A DNA stretch of 64,000 nucleotides from CAG-390 sp051867815 (GTDB taxonomy: Bacteria; Bacillota; Clostridia; Oscillospirales; CAG-272). Position 1 is the stretch's first letter. Each line of letters begins with the position of its first letter. Positions 8,712-16,053 of the stretch are shown in pieces. A model generated the notes under the pieces. It saw only the letters and a program-made list of their open reading frames with translations, had not been told where the DNA came from and searched no databases. The position numbers and the translations under genes are program-made. Location of the stretch: assembly GCA_051867815.1 (NCBI GenBank), contig JBJDZD010000141.1, positions 1-64,000 on the forward strand. The letters are read 5' to 3'.

Positions 8712-8738
8712 AAAAATCGCTCGAAAAGAGCGATTTTT
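8712..8738. terminator. Bidirectional terminator between convergent genes
   Basis: Stem AAAAATCGCTC / GAGCGATTTTT (8712-8722, 8728-8738) with a five-base loop; A/T runs on both sides serve the transporter (+) and the YwaF-like gene (-). Confidence 0.9.
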
Positions 8739-9510
8739 ATTTATTCTTGAATTTCAGCAAGCAGTATTCCGAAATATATATCACAAATGCACATGTGGAG
8801 AGTGCGCTTATGTAAAGGACGGAGTTTACGGCAACGCCGAAGCGCTCGGTAATATCCCGGCAGAGCGGAAGCGGCGAAGGCTTCGGGCCGATGTAGAACA
8901 TGTTCACGTCCGCACCCGGCGCGTTGATGCAGAGGACATTAATGGTCAATGCCACGGAACAAAGGGAGAGGTAGAGAAGAAGCGCGCCGAGAAAGCCGTT
9001 CTTTTTGAAGTCCGTATTGCGCGAAAAGATGACGAAACAGCCGAGGAAGATAAGGCAAAGGTGCCAGAGAAACGAATGCAGAGTCAGCTCAAGGATATTA
9101 CGGCACATTGTTCCGGGCGCGATATATGAGGCAACACCGCCCATGAGGCCGAACGTTGCAATGAATACGCGCGCCGATCGCGCAAACCTGCCGTCGGGGA
9201 GAAAGGCGAGCGCAATTGCGAGGTACATCGGTATGCTGCAAAGCTGAAAGGGGATCATGTCGCAGCGGTACGTGCCCTCGATTGCGGTGTAGGCAAGCTG
9301 TTTGAATATCTCGGAGAGTAAGAGGGCAGTCCCGACCGCAAAAAAGAGCTTTCGCTCGCCTCTTTTAGAGAGTTTGCGCAGTAAAAAGGCGCAGAGGACG
9401 GCAAGCGGTATGCCTATCGCGAAAAATAAAGTATGAAAAGTCCCCCAAGCCCTCGGCGGCTCCATGGGATGGAGCAGGGGTAAGAGATATTCTTGAAGAA
9501 GCGCGACCAT
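8737..9510 (-). CDS. YwaF/TMEM164-like integral membrane protein
   Basis: 257 residues, about seven membrane helices (for example FHTLFFAIGIPLAVLCAFLL and FLGALLLYLSLCSVALTINV). The pattern WGTFHTLFF, QLCSIPMYLAIALAF, GxxASYIAPGT and NMFYIGPKPSPLP fits the TIGR02206/YwaF family of unknown bacterial function; its eukaryotic relative TMEM164 acts on phospholipids. ATG 9510 is preferred over ATG 9522 because GGAG then sits 7 bases upstream, and the same GGAG-to-ATG arrangement occurs in the paired leader before secA. The gene is driven through the repeated leader at 9511-9668. Confidence 0.7.
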   Translation of the reverse strand: MVALLQEYLLPLLHPMEPPRAWGTFHTLFFAIGIPLAVLCAFLLRKLSKRGERKLFFAVGTALLLSEIFKQLAYTAIEGTYRCDMIPFQLCSIPMYLAIALAFLPDGRFARSARVFIATFGLMGGVASYIAPGTMCRNILELTLHSFLWHLCLIFLGCFVIFSRNTDFKKNGFLGALLLYLSLCSVALTINVLCINAPGADVNMFYIGPKPSPLPLCRDITERFGVAVNSVLYISALSTCAFVIYISEYCLLKFKNK

Positions 9511-9668
9511 ATTGATCTCCATGCCGCCACAGGCGGCTCAAATAAAATTTAATTAAAATTGCTCGTATTTGCAAAGCAAATCAAAATGGGTCGGGACCCG
9601 GTTTGAGAGCAATTTGGGCGTGAAACAGATGCACTTCGATTTCAGACACGCTTTGTTTTTCACGCTAT
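9511..9668 (-). repeat. Leader repeat copy B (upstream of ywaF-like gene)
   Basis: 158-bp sequence matching, in opposite orientation, 40514-40670 before secA. By eye about ten substitutions and one net indel separate the two copies. It contains a 36-codon ORF with start GTG at 9663, stems GCGTGAAA/TTTCACGC and AATTGCTC/GAGCAATT, a small hairpin ATTTGC-TTT-GCAAAT, a terminal hairpin GCCGCC-TGT-GGCGGC (9523-9537), and the GGAG that serves as ribosome-binding site for the downstream gene. Confidence 0.9.
9553..9663 (-). CDS. Candidate upstream ORF (36 codons) in leader repeat B
   Basis: GTG start at 9663 with a strong GGAGG (9671-9675) at 7-base spacing, stop TAA at 9555-9553. The peptide starts VKNKACLKSKCICFTPK and ends VPTHFDLLCKYEQF; no signal peptide or domain is recognised. 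It is 33 of 36 residues identical to the ORF in copy A. A single indel between the copies lies just after the stop, not inside the frame. Three residue changes against two silent codon changes do not prove selection on the peptide. It could be a regulatory leader peptide or only a by-product of an RNA element. Confidence 0.5.
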   Translation of the reverse strand: MKNKACLKSKCICFTPKLLSNRVPTHFDLLCKYEQF

Positions 9669-9680
9669 CACCTCCATATT

Positions 9681-9709
9681 ATGATACCGCAAAAATATCA
9701 TTTTGTCAA
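9681..9709 (-). promoter_or_regulatory. Promoter of the leader/ywaF-like transcript
   Basis: On the minus strand TTGACA (9709-9704), 17-base spacer, TATCAT (9686-9681). The predicted transcript starts near 9674, right at the GGAGG of the upstream ORF. Confidence 0.85.
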
Positions 9710-9749
9710 GTGCTTGCGACAGTGAATGCGTTTTTAAGCCGAAGCCGTG

Positions 9750-9778
9750 TTGACAATTCAGGAGAAATATGGTATAAT
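9750..9778 (+). promoter_or_regulatory. Promoter of the ATP-grasp gene
   Basis: Perfect TTGACA (9750-9755), 17-base spacer, perfect TATAAT (9773-9778). It is divergent from the leader promoter 40 bases away. Confidence 0.9.
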
Positions 9779-9810
9779 ATTATTACCATTATATCCGAGG
9801 ATGATTGAAA

Positions 9811-10821
9811 ATGTCGAAAATGTCATATATCATGCGCTGTGTGCGCAGTATGAAGGTCAAAAATCTATTTGATACAGTCAATAAGGTTCACGAGAGGTCT
9901 AATAAAAACCGACTTTTCCTGCTCGTCGATATCGTTTGGTGCGGTTTGCGATACGGAACGGGTCACAGGGATTACGACCTGAATGAGTGGTGGGAGCTTA
10001 ACGGCGCGCAGAGAAAGACCTATATCACAAGGGGCATAAACAACGCACTGGTCAAGAAGTTCAACGACCCCGAGGCGATGCGCAGGATCGATAACAAAAT
10101 AGAGTTCAACCGCCTTTTCTCAAAGTATCTCGGCAGGAAGTGGATTTACCTTGAGGAGGCTTCGCGCGAGGAGTTCATCAGCTTCATGGAAAGCGTGGGC
10201 GACGTTATTGCCAAGCCCGTTGACGCCGCATGCGGCAGGGGAGTCGAGAAGATCGAAAAGGGAAGCTACGAGGACGACGGTGCGCTCTACGACCGCTTAA
10301 AGGAGAGTAAGGCGACCCTCGTTGAGGAGTATGTATATCAGCACACGGAAATGTCGAAGCTCTATCCTCTCTCGGTAAATACACTGAGGATAGTCACCAT
10401 TGTCTCCGATGACGGCACGCCCCATATCGTTTACGCCTTCGTCCGCATCGGCAACGGCGGCAGAGTCGTTGACAATCTCAATGCAGGCGGCATGGCGGCT
10501 CCGATAGACCTTGAAAAGGGCGTAATCAGCGGAATTGCATTCGATAAGGATTATTTTTATTACGACACCCACCCCTACACGGGAACGCCGATCGTCGGTC
10601 ATAAGATCCCCTATTGGGAGGAGGCCTGCAGGGTCGTGCTTGAGGCCTGTCTCGTGGAGCCGAAGGTGCGCTATATCGGCTGGGATGTGGCGATCACCGA
10701 GAACGGCCCCACCTTTATCGAGGCCAACGAGTATCCCGGCCACGATATCCTTCAAATGCCGCCGCACGTGCCGGATAAGATAGGAATCTTGCCCAGATTC
10801 AGGGAGTTTGTGGATTTTTAA
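9811..10821 (+). CDS. Sugar-transfer-associated ATP-grasp protein
   Basis: 336 residues. The central and C-terminal part has ATP-grasp features: DVIAKPVDAACGRGVEKI (nucleotide-binding lysine and glycine loop), TLVEEYVYQH (hinge glutamate), VNTLRIVTIV, a glycine-rich NGGRVVDNLNAGGMAAPID, and IGWDVAITENGPTFIEANEYPG, where Glu and Asn would coordinate Mg-ATP. This matches the ATPgrasp_ST group often found with polysaccharide synthesis genes; the acceptor is unknown. ATG 9811 is chosen (GAGG at 10-base spacing); TTG 9805 would be too close to it. It stands alone with its own promoter. Confidence 0.8.
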   Translation: MSKMSYIMRCVRSMKVKNLFDTVNKVHERSNKNRLFLLVDIVWCGLRYGTGHRDYDLNEWWELNGAQRKTYITRGINNALVKKFNDPEAMRRIDNKIEFNRLFSKYLGRKWIYLEEASREEFISFMESVGDVIAKPVDAACGRGVEKIEKGSYEDDGALYDRLKESKATLVEEYVYQHTEMSKLYPLSVNTLRIVTIVSDDGTPHIVYAFVRIGNGGRVVDNLNAGGMAAPIDLEKGVISGIAFDKDYFYYDTHPYTGTPIVGHKIPYWEEACRVVLEACLVEPKVRYIGWDVAITENGPTFIEANEYPGHDILQMPPHVPDKIGILPRFREFVDF

Positions 10822-10895
10822 GCCGAAGCATCTGCTGCATTTGTCGCCCCGATTCAAAGAATCAAACAAAAAACAAAGATTTTTTCAAAAAAGTG

Positions 10896-10924
10896 TTGAC
10901 AAATGGATCAAAATGTGGTATCAT
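10896..10924 (+). promoter_or_regulatory. Promoter of tRNA-Lys
   Basis: TTGACA (10896-10901), 17-base spacer, TATCAT (10919-10924); the tRNA begins 16 bases further on. Confidence 0.9.
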
Positions 10925-10940
10925 ATATTGGTCGCAAAAT

Positions 10941-11016
10941 GATCCATTAGCTCAGCAGGTAGAGCACTTGACTTTTAATCAAGGTGTCCGGAGTTCGATT
11001 CTCCGATGGGTCACCA
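10941..11016 (+). tRNA. tRNA-Lys (anticodon TTT)
   Basis: Full cloverleaf. Acceptor GATCCAT pairs with ATGGGTC, D arm with AGCTCAGCAGGTAGAGC, anticodon stem CTTGA/TCAAG with loop CTTTTAA, T arm with GTTCGATTC, discriminator A and an encoded CCA ending at 11016. All stems are sound. It is followed directly by a perfect 20-bp hairpin terminator and the repeat array. Confidence 0.97.
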
Positions 11017-11058
11017 ATAAGAAAAGCATCGAAGCACCGCTTCGATGCTTTTCTTATT
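11016..11058 (+). terminator. Long hairpin terminator of tRNA-Lys
   Basis: Perfect 20-bp inverted repeat (11016-11035 and 11039-11058) with a 3-base loop ACC. The 3' arm contains TTTTCTTATT after the GC-rich core, as in an intrinsic terminator. Its 3' half is also the start of the 157-bp repeat units. Confidence 0.85.
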
Positions 11059-11187
11059 GCAGTTCCTTCACGAATCTGAACTCCGATAGTTTTGCCATGC
11101 AAAACTATCAAGCGCGCGGAGCAGAGGACGTCGGATTACACGAAAACACAGCCGCGCGCATGAGTTCAGATTCTCGTACGGAGACAC
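11031..11187 (+). repeat. Structured tandem repeat, unit 1 (157 bp)
   Basis: Begins GAAGCACCGCTTCGATGC. Contains an outer inverted repeat GAATCTGAACTC / GAGTTCAGATTC, an inner hairpin GATAGTTTTG-CCATG-CAAAACTATC, and a second arm GCGCGCGG / CCGCGCGC, which together can form a three-way junction. It ends with a stretch resembling a tRNA T arm (GAGTTCAGATTCTC). No ORF is convincing. Confidence 0.9.
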
Positions 11188-11344
11188 GAAGCACCGCTTC
11201 GATGCTTTTCTTATTGCCGTTCCTTCACGAATCTGAACTCCGATAGTTTTGCCATGCAAAACTATCAAGCGCGCGGAGCAGAGGACGTCGGATTACACGA
11301 AAACACAGCCGCGCGCATGAGTTCAGATTCTCGTACGGAGACAC
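11188..11344 (+). repeat. Structured tandem repeat, unit 2 (157 bp)
   Basis: Differs from unit 1 at one visible position (GCCGTTCC instead of GCAGTTCC), so the duplication is recent or kept homogeneous. Same nested inverted repeats. Confidence 0.92.
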
Positions 11345-11505
11345 GAAGCATCGCTTCGATGCTTTTCTTATTGGCCGCTCCTCCACGAATCTGAACTCCG
11401 ATAGTTTTGCCATGCAAAACTATCCATGGCATGCGGAGTACCTAATTGTATTATAGCACAAACGCCATCCGCATGCGCGGGTTCCGATTCTCCGATTGCT
11501 CACCA
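11345..11505 (+). repeat. Diverged repeat unit 3 ending in a tRNA 3'-end remnant
   Basis: The first ~80 bases (11345-11424) closely follow units 1-2. After that only the architecture is kept: the second arm is GCATGCGG / CCGCATGC instead of GCGCGCGG / CCGCGCGC. The unit ends CGATTCTCCGAT (11485-11496) and TCACCA (11500-11505), sequences shared with the 3' end of the tRNA-Lys at 10996-11016. Confidence 0.75.
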
Positions 11506-11513
11506 AACGTAAC

Positions 11514-11560
11514 AAATCCGAACTGTTTCGTTAATCGAAATCGGTTCGGATTTGCTTTTT
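11514..11560 (+). terminator. Terminator closing the repeat array
   Basis: Stem AAATCCGAAC / GTTCGGATTT (11514-11523, 11544-11553) with an inner TTTCG/CGAAA stem, then GCTTTTT. This gives the array its own transcription stop on the tRNA-Lys strand. 11561-11643 shows nothing further. Confidence 0.8.
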
Positions 11561-11643
11561 ACTGTAGCTACCTAAATTGATATTGAACAGTCCTTGTTCT
11601 TAATGGAGCGAGGGCGATTATAATTAAGTGGTTTTTGGGATTT

Positions 11644-12738
11644 TCAGTCTGCCGTAGTATATGCACCCTTTTTAACAATGATTATCGGCAGATCTTCGTT
11701 TTGCGACTTGTCAGAAACCCAATCCGTGACTTGAGCAAAATCTTTTTCCAAGACAGAGATCACAATATTACCGGTGGCACTGTCAACGTACCAAGAAGTA
11801 ACCGCATATCCATTCTCTATCAGTTCGTTAGCAGTTTTATCGGCATATTCCTGCAGATCGTCCATAGACGTTTCTGCGTTTTCATAAACAATAACGTCAT
11901 CGAACGGAGCAAGTATTTGAGAAATATTTTTCATTTCTTCATCAGAAGGGGAAACTAACTTTATATACAGTTTGTTCCCATCAATGTAGCATCCTCCGAA
12001 CCAGTCGGGATAATTCGTTACATATCCTTTTTCAAACAGATACGACATTAGCGCATTATGAGCTTTTACCGCTTCCTTTTGTTCAACATATTTGGTGGTT
12101 AAGTCAGTGACCTTCAGCTCGTACTCTTGCTTATCTGCTAAATAATTTACATCTACCGTAATTGTTTCAACGATTTCACGGCTTTCTTTATCGAGGATGT
12201 TAACCACGATATTCGTAGGTTCAGTAAACCAGCCAATGATTGAATATGCCCACGGTTCATCGGGATGCTGAGTAGAAATGAGATAAACTACCATAATGTG
12301 TTCATCTTTATCCTTAACAGGAGTTCCGTTGTAGGAGATGGATATATCAAATCGTTGGTATACAGATTCATTGCTTTTGAGATCTGACGGCTTAACATCA
12401 AAATGAAATGTGGGCATATCATGTCCAAAAATACTGTTTTTTGGCGTTCCCGAACTTAAGCAGCTATCTCCAAAGCTCAACTCCGTTGAGTCCCCATTAG
12501 CCGCGTGAGCAGTTATTACAAAATACGATATGATATTGTTTTCGGGAACGTCGGGTGTATCCGGGAAAAGAAACAGATTGCCTAAGATCCCGCCCATTAC
12601 GATCAGGGACAGACAAGCTGCTATAGATACCCATTTTACCCAAATGTTATTCTTTCTTTTAGGGGTGTAGTTTACGGCTTCGTCGACATAACTATCACTG
12701 ATGTTGCCAAGTGCGTTTGAAAACTTTTTCGTAGTCAT
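11644..12738 (-). CDS. Membrane-anchored anti-sigma-like protein paired with ECF sigma factor
   Basis: 364 residues. A short cytoplasmic segment (1-33, basic PKRKNN) precedes one membrane helix at about 36-58 and a large extracytoplasmic part of about 300 residues without recognised domain or cysteine cluster. The ATG at 12738 overlaps the sigma factor TGA (ATGA), and AGAGG lies 7 bases upstream, so synthesis is coupled. This topology and coupling are typical of regulators that hold an ECF sigma factor at the membrane until a signal is sensed. The anti-sigma role is inferred from position and topology; no zinc-binding HxxxCxxC motif is present. Confidence 0.65.
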   Translation of the reverse strand: MTTKKFSNALGNISDSYVDEAVNYTPKRKNNIWVKWVSIAACLSLIVMGGILGNLFLFPDTPDVPENNIISYFVITAHAANGDSTELSFGDSCLSSGTPKNSIFGHDMPTFHFDVKPSDLKSNESVYQRFDISISYNGTPVKDKDEHIMVVYLISTQHPDEPWAYSIIGWFTEPTNIVVNILDKESREIVETITVDVNYLADKQEYELKVTDLTTKYVEQKEAVKAHNALMSYLFEKGYVTNYPDWFGGCYIDGNKLYIKLVSPSDEEMKNISQILAPFDDVIVYENAETSMDDLQEYADKTANELIENGYAVTSWYVDSATGNIVISVLEKDFAQVTDWVSDKSQNEDLPIIIVKKGAYTTAD

Positions 12739-13292
12739 AATAAAACCTCTCTTTCTAATAGATATTCTCGCAATTCTTTGCGAAGCCTTGTGAGTCGGAC
12801 GGACACGTTCTTTTGTGTAAGTCCGACCTGCTTTGCGATGTCGGCATAAGTATCGGAAAACCAATAGCGACGCAAGAAGATAACACGGTTTTCTTTTGAG
12901 AGCGAATCCAAGAATGATTCTATAATCTCGGCTAACTCTTGCTCTGCAGTTTCGTCCTCAATAGTCATTGAAGAAGCTATACAATCTTCCAATTCTTCCA
13001 TTGCAACATCGTAAAAGCTGTTTCGTTTTGCGGCGGTGTTTTGTTCATAGCGTTTAAGTGAAATATTCCTTACGATCTTACAGACAAATGCAAGCAAGGG
13101 ATTGGGCTTGGTAGGCGGAATCGCGTTCCAAGCGCCCAAATATGAATCATTCACACATTCTTCCGCATCCAGCCTGTTATTCAGAATTTTGAATGATAAT
13201 GAATGAAATACTTTGCCGTATTTACTGTCCAATTCCTTGATGGCTTGCTCAGACCGTTCAAAAAACAGTTCAATTATTTTTTCATCATTCAT
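12735..13292 (-). CDS. ECF-type sigma-70 family RNA polymerase sigma factor
   Basis: 185 residues. Region 2 (about 22-88) includes LDAEECVNDSYLGAWNAI and VRNISLKRYE; region 4 (about 124-178) includes FLRRYWFSDTYADIAKQVG and the recognition helix KNVSVRLTRLRKELREYL. It lacks regions 1 and 3, as ECF sigma factors do. ATG 13292 has AAAGGAGGTC at good spacing; an ORF extension of six codons upstream would contain that site. It is the first gene of a two-gene operon with its membrane partner. A weak ECF-like element (TGTAGT, 15 bases, CGTA) upstream could allow autoregulation, but this is speculative. Confidence 0.88.
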   Translation of the reverse strand: MNDEKIIELFFERSEQAIKELDSKYGKVFHSLSFKILNNRLDAEECVNDSYLGAWNAIPPTKPNPLLAFVCKIVRNISLKRYEQNTAAKRNSFYDVAMEELEDCIASSMTIEDETAEQELAEIIESFLDSLSKENRVIFLRRYWFSDTYADIAKQVGLTQKNVSVRLTRLRKELREYLLEREVLL

Positions 13293-13595
13293 CTGCCGAC
13301 CTCCTTTCACCCATATACTACGATTCTATCGCCAAAAACTACAAGAAAGAGAAAAGTTTTTTAAATTATAACATATTCTTGATACAAATGTGTTAACACA
13401 AGGAAAATCTACGCCGGAGGAGGCAATTGGAAATTCGCGGAGCGTATATATTGCTTCTTGATTCCCAAAAAGAGCACCGGTATTGAAGGCAAAGTTCCAT
13501 AAATGCTGCATAACCACAACAAATTCCCCGATTAATCTTGACAAATCTCTTGAAAAATACTATAATATATATTATTATCCTTTTGGAGGTCTGCA
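13293..13595. other. Divergent intergenic region
   Basis: Holds the Shine-Dalgarno of the sigma gene, an AT-rich stretch and the plus-strand promoter at 13538-13566. Short frames here lack ribosome-binding sites and similarity; nothing else is supported. Confidence 0.6.
13538..13566 (+). promoter_or_regulatory. Promoter of the ACT/UPF0210 operon
   Basis: Perfect TTGACA (13538-13543), 17-base spacer, perfect TATAAT (13561-13566), followed by TTTTGGAGG before the ATG at 13596. Confidence 0.92.
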
Positions 13596-13865
13596 ATGAA
13601 AGCAGTTATTACGGTTACGGGTAAGGATAACGTCGGAATCGTTGCCAAGGTCGCAACGGAGTGCTCCGGGCTGGGCGCAAACATCGTTGATATTTCGCAG
13701 AGCGTATTGCGCGAGTATTTTGCCATGATAGTTCTCGTTGACATCGACGCTCTTTCCTGCGATTTCGGCGATTTCGTTGATAAGATGAGTGCTCTCGGCG
13801 AAGCAAACGGCTTGCGCATCGCAACGATGCACGAGGACATCTTCAATTCAATGCACCGCATCTGA
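13596..13865 (+). CDS. ACT-domain protein (UPF0237 family)
   Basis: 89 residues forming a single ACT domain: KAVITVTGKDNVGIVAKVATEC with the ligand-loop glycine, then the beta-alpha-beta-beta-alpha-beta pattern ending near HEDIFNSMHRI. ACT domains bind amino acids; the UPF0237 group is nearly always next to a UPF0210 gene, as here (10-base gap). The ligand is unknown. GGAGG lies 7 bases before the ATG. Lacking any catalytic domain, it probably acts as a regulatory subunit for the next gene product (inference). Confidence 0.92.
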   Translation: MKAVITVTGKDNVGIVAKVATECSGLGANIVDISQSVLREYFAMIVLVDIDALSCDFGDFVDKMSALGEANGLRIATMHEDIFNSMHRI

Positions 13866-13875
13866 GGAGCCGCGC

Positions 13876-15234
13876 ATGCTAAGTATAAACGATATCCTTG
13901 AAACCATAAATATGATACGCGAGGAGAATCTCGATATCCGCACCATAACCATGGGCATATCGCTGATCGACTGCGCAGGTGACGATATAGGCGCCGTTTG
14001 CAACCGCGTTTACGATAAGATAACATCGCGCGCCCGCAGCCTTGTCTCCGTAGGCGACGACATCGAAAAGCAATACGGCATCCCGATAGTCAACCGCCGC
14101 GTTGCCGTTACGCCGATTTCTATCCTCGGCGGCCGTTTCTCGTCCGAGGACTATATCAAGCTCGCAAAGACCCTCGACCGTGCCGCAGATACTCTCGGTA
14201 TCAACTTCATCGGCGGCTACGGCGCACTCGTTCAAAAGGGTTGCACCGTGGGCGAGGAACAGCTCATTGAATCAATACCTTATGCGCTTGCATCAACGGA
14301 GAGGGTCTGCTCCTCGGTCAACGTTGCGTCAACCAAGGCCGGCATCAATATGGACGCGATTCAAAAGATGGGCGATATCATCAAAAAGACCGCGGACCTG
14401 ACTGCGGACCGCGATTCCATCGGTTGCGCTAAATTTGTCGTGTTTGCAAACGTTCCGGAGGACAACCCCTTTATGGCAGGCGCCTTCCACGGCGTTTCCG
14501 AGCCTGAATGTGTTGTCAGCGTCGGCGTTTCCGGTCCCGGTGCGGTCGCATCGGCGATCAAGCGCGTGGGCGACTGCAATCTCACCGAGATCGCCGAGAC
14601 GGTCAAAAAGACCGCCTTCAAGATCACGCGCGTGGGTCAGCTCGTTGCGCTGGAAGCGTCAAAGCGTCTCGGCGTGCCCTTCGGAATCGTTGATCTGTCC
14701 CTTGCCCCCACGCCCGCAATCGGCGATTCTGTGGCGCATATTCTTGAAAACATGGGCCTTGAGACCTGCGGATGCCCCGGCACGACCGCCGCGCTTGCGC
14801 TCCTTAACGATGCGGTCAAGAAGGGCGGAGTTATGGCCTCCTCACACGTCGGCGGACTTTCCGGTGCCTTCATCCCCGTTTCGGAGGATGCCGGCATGAT
14901 AAACGCCGCACGCATAGGCGCGCTTACGCTTGAAAAGCTTGAGGCGATGACGGCGGTATGCTCGGTCGGCCTTGATATGATCGCCATTCCCGGCGACACC
15001 ACCGCCGCAACCATTTGCGGAATTATTGCCGATGAGATATCTATCGGAGTTGCCAATACCAAGACCACGGCTGTCCGCGTTATTCCGGCGGTCGGCAAGA
15101 AGGTGGGCGACGAGGTCGTGTTCGGCGGACTTCTCGGAAGCGCACCGATCATGCCTGTAAATACTTGTTCGCCTGCGGCCTTTATCGCGCGCGGAGGCAG
15201 AATCCCCGCGCCAATTCATAGCCTGAAAAACTGA
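13876..15234 (+). CDS. UPF0210/DUF711 family protein (PFL-like fold)
   Basis: 452 residues, the usual length of the family. Starts MLSINDILETINMIREENLD, with family landmarks TITMGISLIDCAGDD, the Gly-rich FIGGYGALVQKG, VVSVGVSGPG and the C-terminal GGRIPAPIHSLKN. Structures of the family resemble pyruvate formate-lyase folds, but no reaction is established. ATG 13876 has GAGGAG 7 bases upstream; longer frames enter the ACT gene. Its stop TGA overlaps the ATG of the amidohydrolase gene. Confidence 0.93.
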   Translation: MLSINDILETINMIREENLDIRTITMGISLIDCAGDDIGAVCNRVYDKITSRARSLVSVGDDIEKQYGIPIVNRRVAVTPISILGGRFSSEDYIKLAKTLDRAADTLGINFIGGYGALVQKGCTVGEEQLIESIPYALASTERVCSSVNVASTKAGINMDAIQKMGDIIKKTADLTADRDSIGCAKFVVFANVPEDNPFMAGAFHGVSEPECVVSVGVSGPGAVASAIKRVGDCNLTEIAETVKKTAFKITRVGQLVALEASKRLGVPFGIVDLSLAPTPAIGDSVAHILENMGLETCGCPGTTAALALLNDAVKKGGVMASSHVGGLSGAFIPVSEDAGMINAARIGALTLEKLEAMTAVCSVGLDMIAIPGDTTAATICGIIADEISIGVANTKTTAVRVIPAVGKKVGDEVVFGGLLGSAPIMPVNTCSPAAFIARGGRIPAPIHSLKN

Positions 15235-16049
15235 TGATCATTGATTTTCATACTCACGCGTTCTCCGAAAAGATCGCCGCGCGCACAGTCGAGGCGCTCA
15301 AGGCGAATGGCGAGCGCGTCAGCCACTATCCGATGCATGCCTGCACCGACGGCACCGCGCCCTCGCTTATTGAGGTCGAGCGGCACGCCGGAGCGGATAT
15401 GGCTGTACTTCTGCCCATAGTCACAAAGCCGTCGCAGACCGAGACGGTAAACCGCGTTGCCCGCGAAACGAATGAAGCCGGCGGCTTTTTGCACTCCTTT
15501 GGCTCTGTGCATCCGCTCGACGGCGATGCGCCGGCGTGGCTTGACCGCCTTGCCGGGGAGGGATTTCGCGGTATCAAGCTTCATCCCGAATTTCAAGGGT
15601 ACTACGCCGATTGCCCCGAGGCAATGGCGGTCTACGCGAGGGCGGAAAAGCTCGGACTTGTCGTGGTTTTACACGCAGGGTGCGATATTGGCTACGAGCC
15701 GCCCGTAAAGACCACGCCGGAGATGCTTCGCAGGGTCATTGATAAGCACCCCGACCTCAAGCTCGTTGCCGCGCATCTGGGCGGCTGGAAGATGTGGGAT
15801 GACGTCTCAAAATACCTTGTCGGAACGCCCGTTTATCTTGACACGGCGTTTATTTCGGACTTTATCGACAAGTCCGTGTGCCGCGACATCATCTGCGCTC
15901 ACGGCGCGCAGAGAGTGCTTTTCGGAAGTGATGCGCCCTGGGAGGATCCTGCCGTTACGCTTGACTTTATTCGTTCGCTCGGTCTTGACTTAAACGCGCA
16001 AAGAATGATCTGCGGTGAGAACGCCGCAAAACTTATCGGAGTTTTATAA
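15234..16049 (+). CDS. Amidohydrolase-family metal-dependent hydrolase (TIM barrel)
   Basis: 271 residues. Metal-site motifs of the amidohydrolase-2 group are visible: DFHTHAF at the N-terminus, GIKLHPEFQGYYAD, VVLHAGCDIG, AAHLGGWKMWDD and FGSDAPWEDP near the C-terminus, where the Asp is catalytic. Family reactions include decarboxylation and hydrolysis of aromatic or lactone substrates; no substrate can be assigned. Translation starts on the A of the preceding TGA, so it is coupled to the UPF0210 gene. Confidence 0.88.
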   Translation: MIIDFHTHAFSEKIAARTVEALKANGERVSHYPMHACTDGTAPSLIEVERHAGADMAVLLPIVTKPSQTETVNRVARETNEAGGFLHSFGSVHPLDGDAPAWLDRLAGEGFRGIKLHPEFQGYYADCPEAMAVYARAEKLGLVVVLHAGCDIGYEPPVKTTPEMLRRVIDKHPDLKLVAAHLGGWKMWDDVSKYLVGTPVYLDTAFISDFIDKSVCRDIICAHGAQRVLFGSDAPWEDPAVTLDFIRSLGLDLNAQRMICGENAAKLIGVL

Positions 16050-16053
16050 TAAT

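Noticed and set aside
11031..11424. CRISPR array
   Set aside because: The units are 157 bp and identical throughout; there are no short repeats with unique spacers and no cas genes.
10941..11505. Second complete tRNA in the repeat region
   Set aside because: Only T-arm and acceptor-like 3' pieces are present; no D arm or anticodon arm can be folded.
13326..13544. 72-codon minus-strand frame between sigma and ACT genes
   Set aside because: No ribosome-binding site and it overlaps the promoter of the ACT operon.
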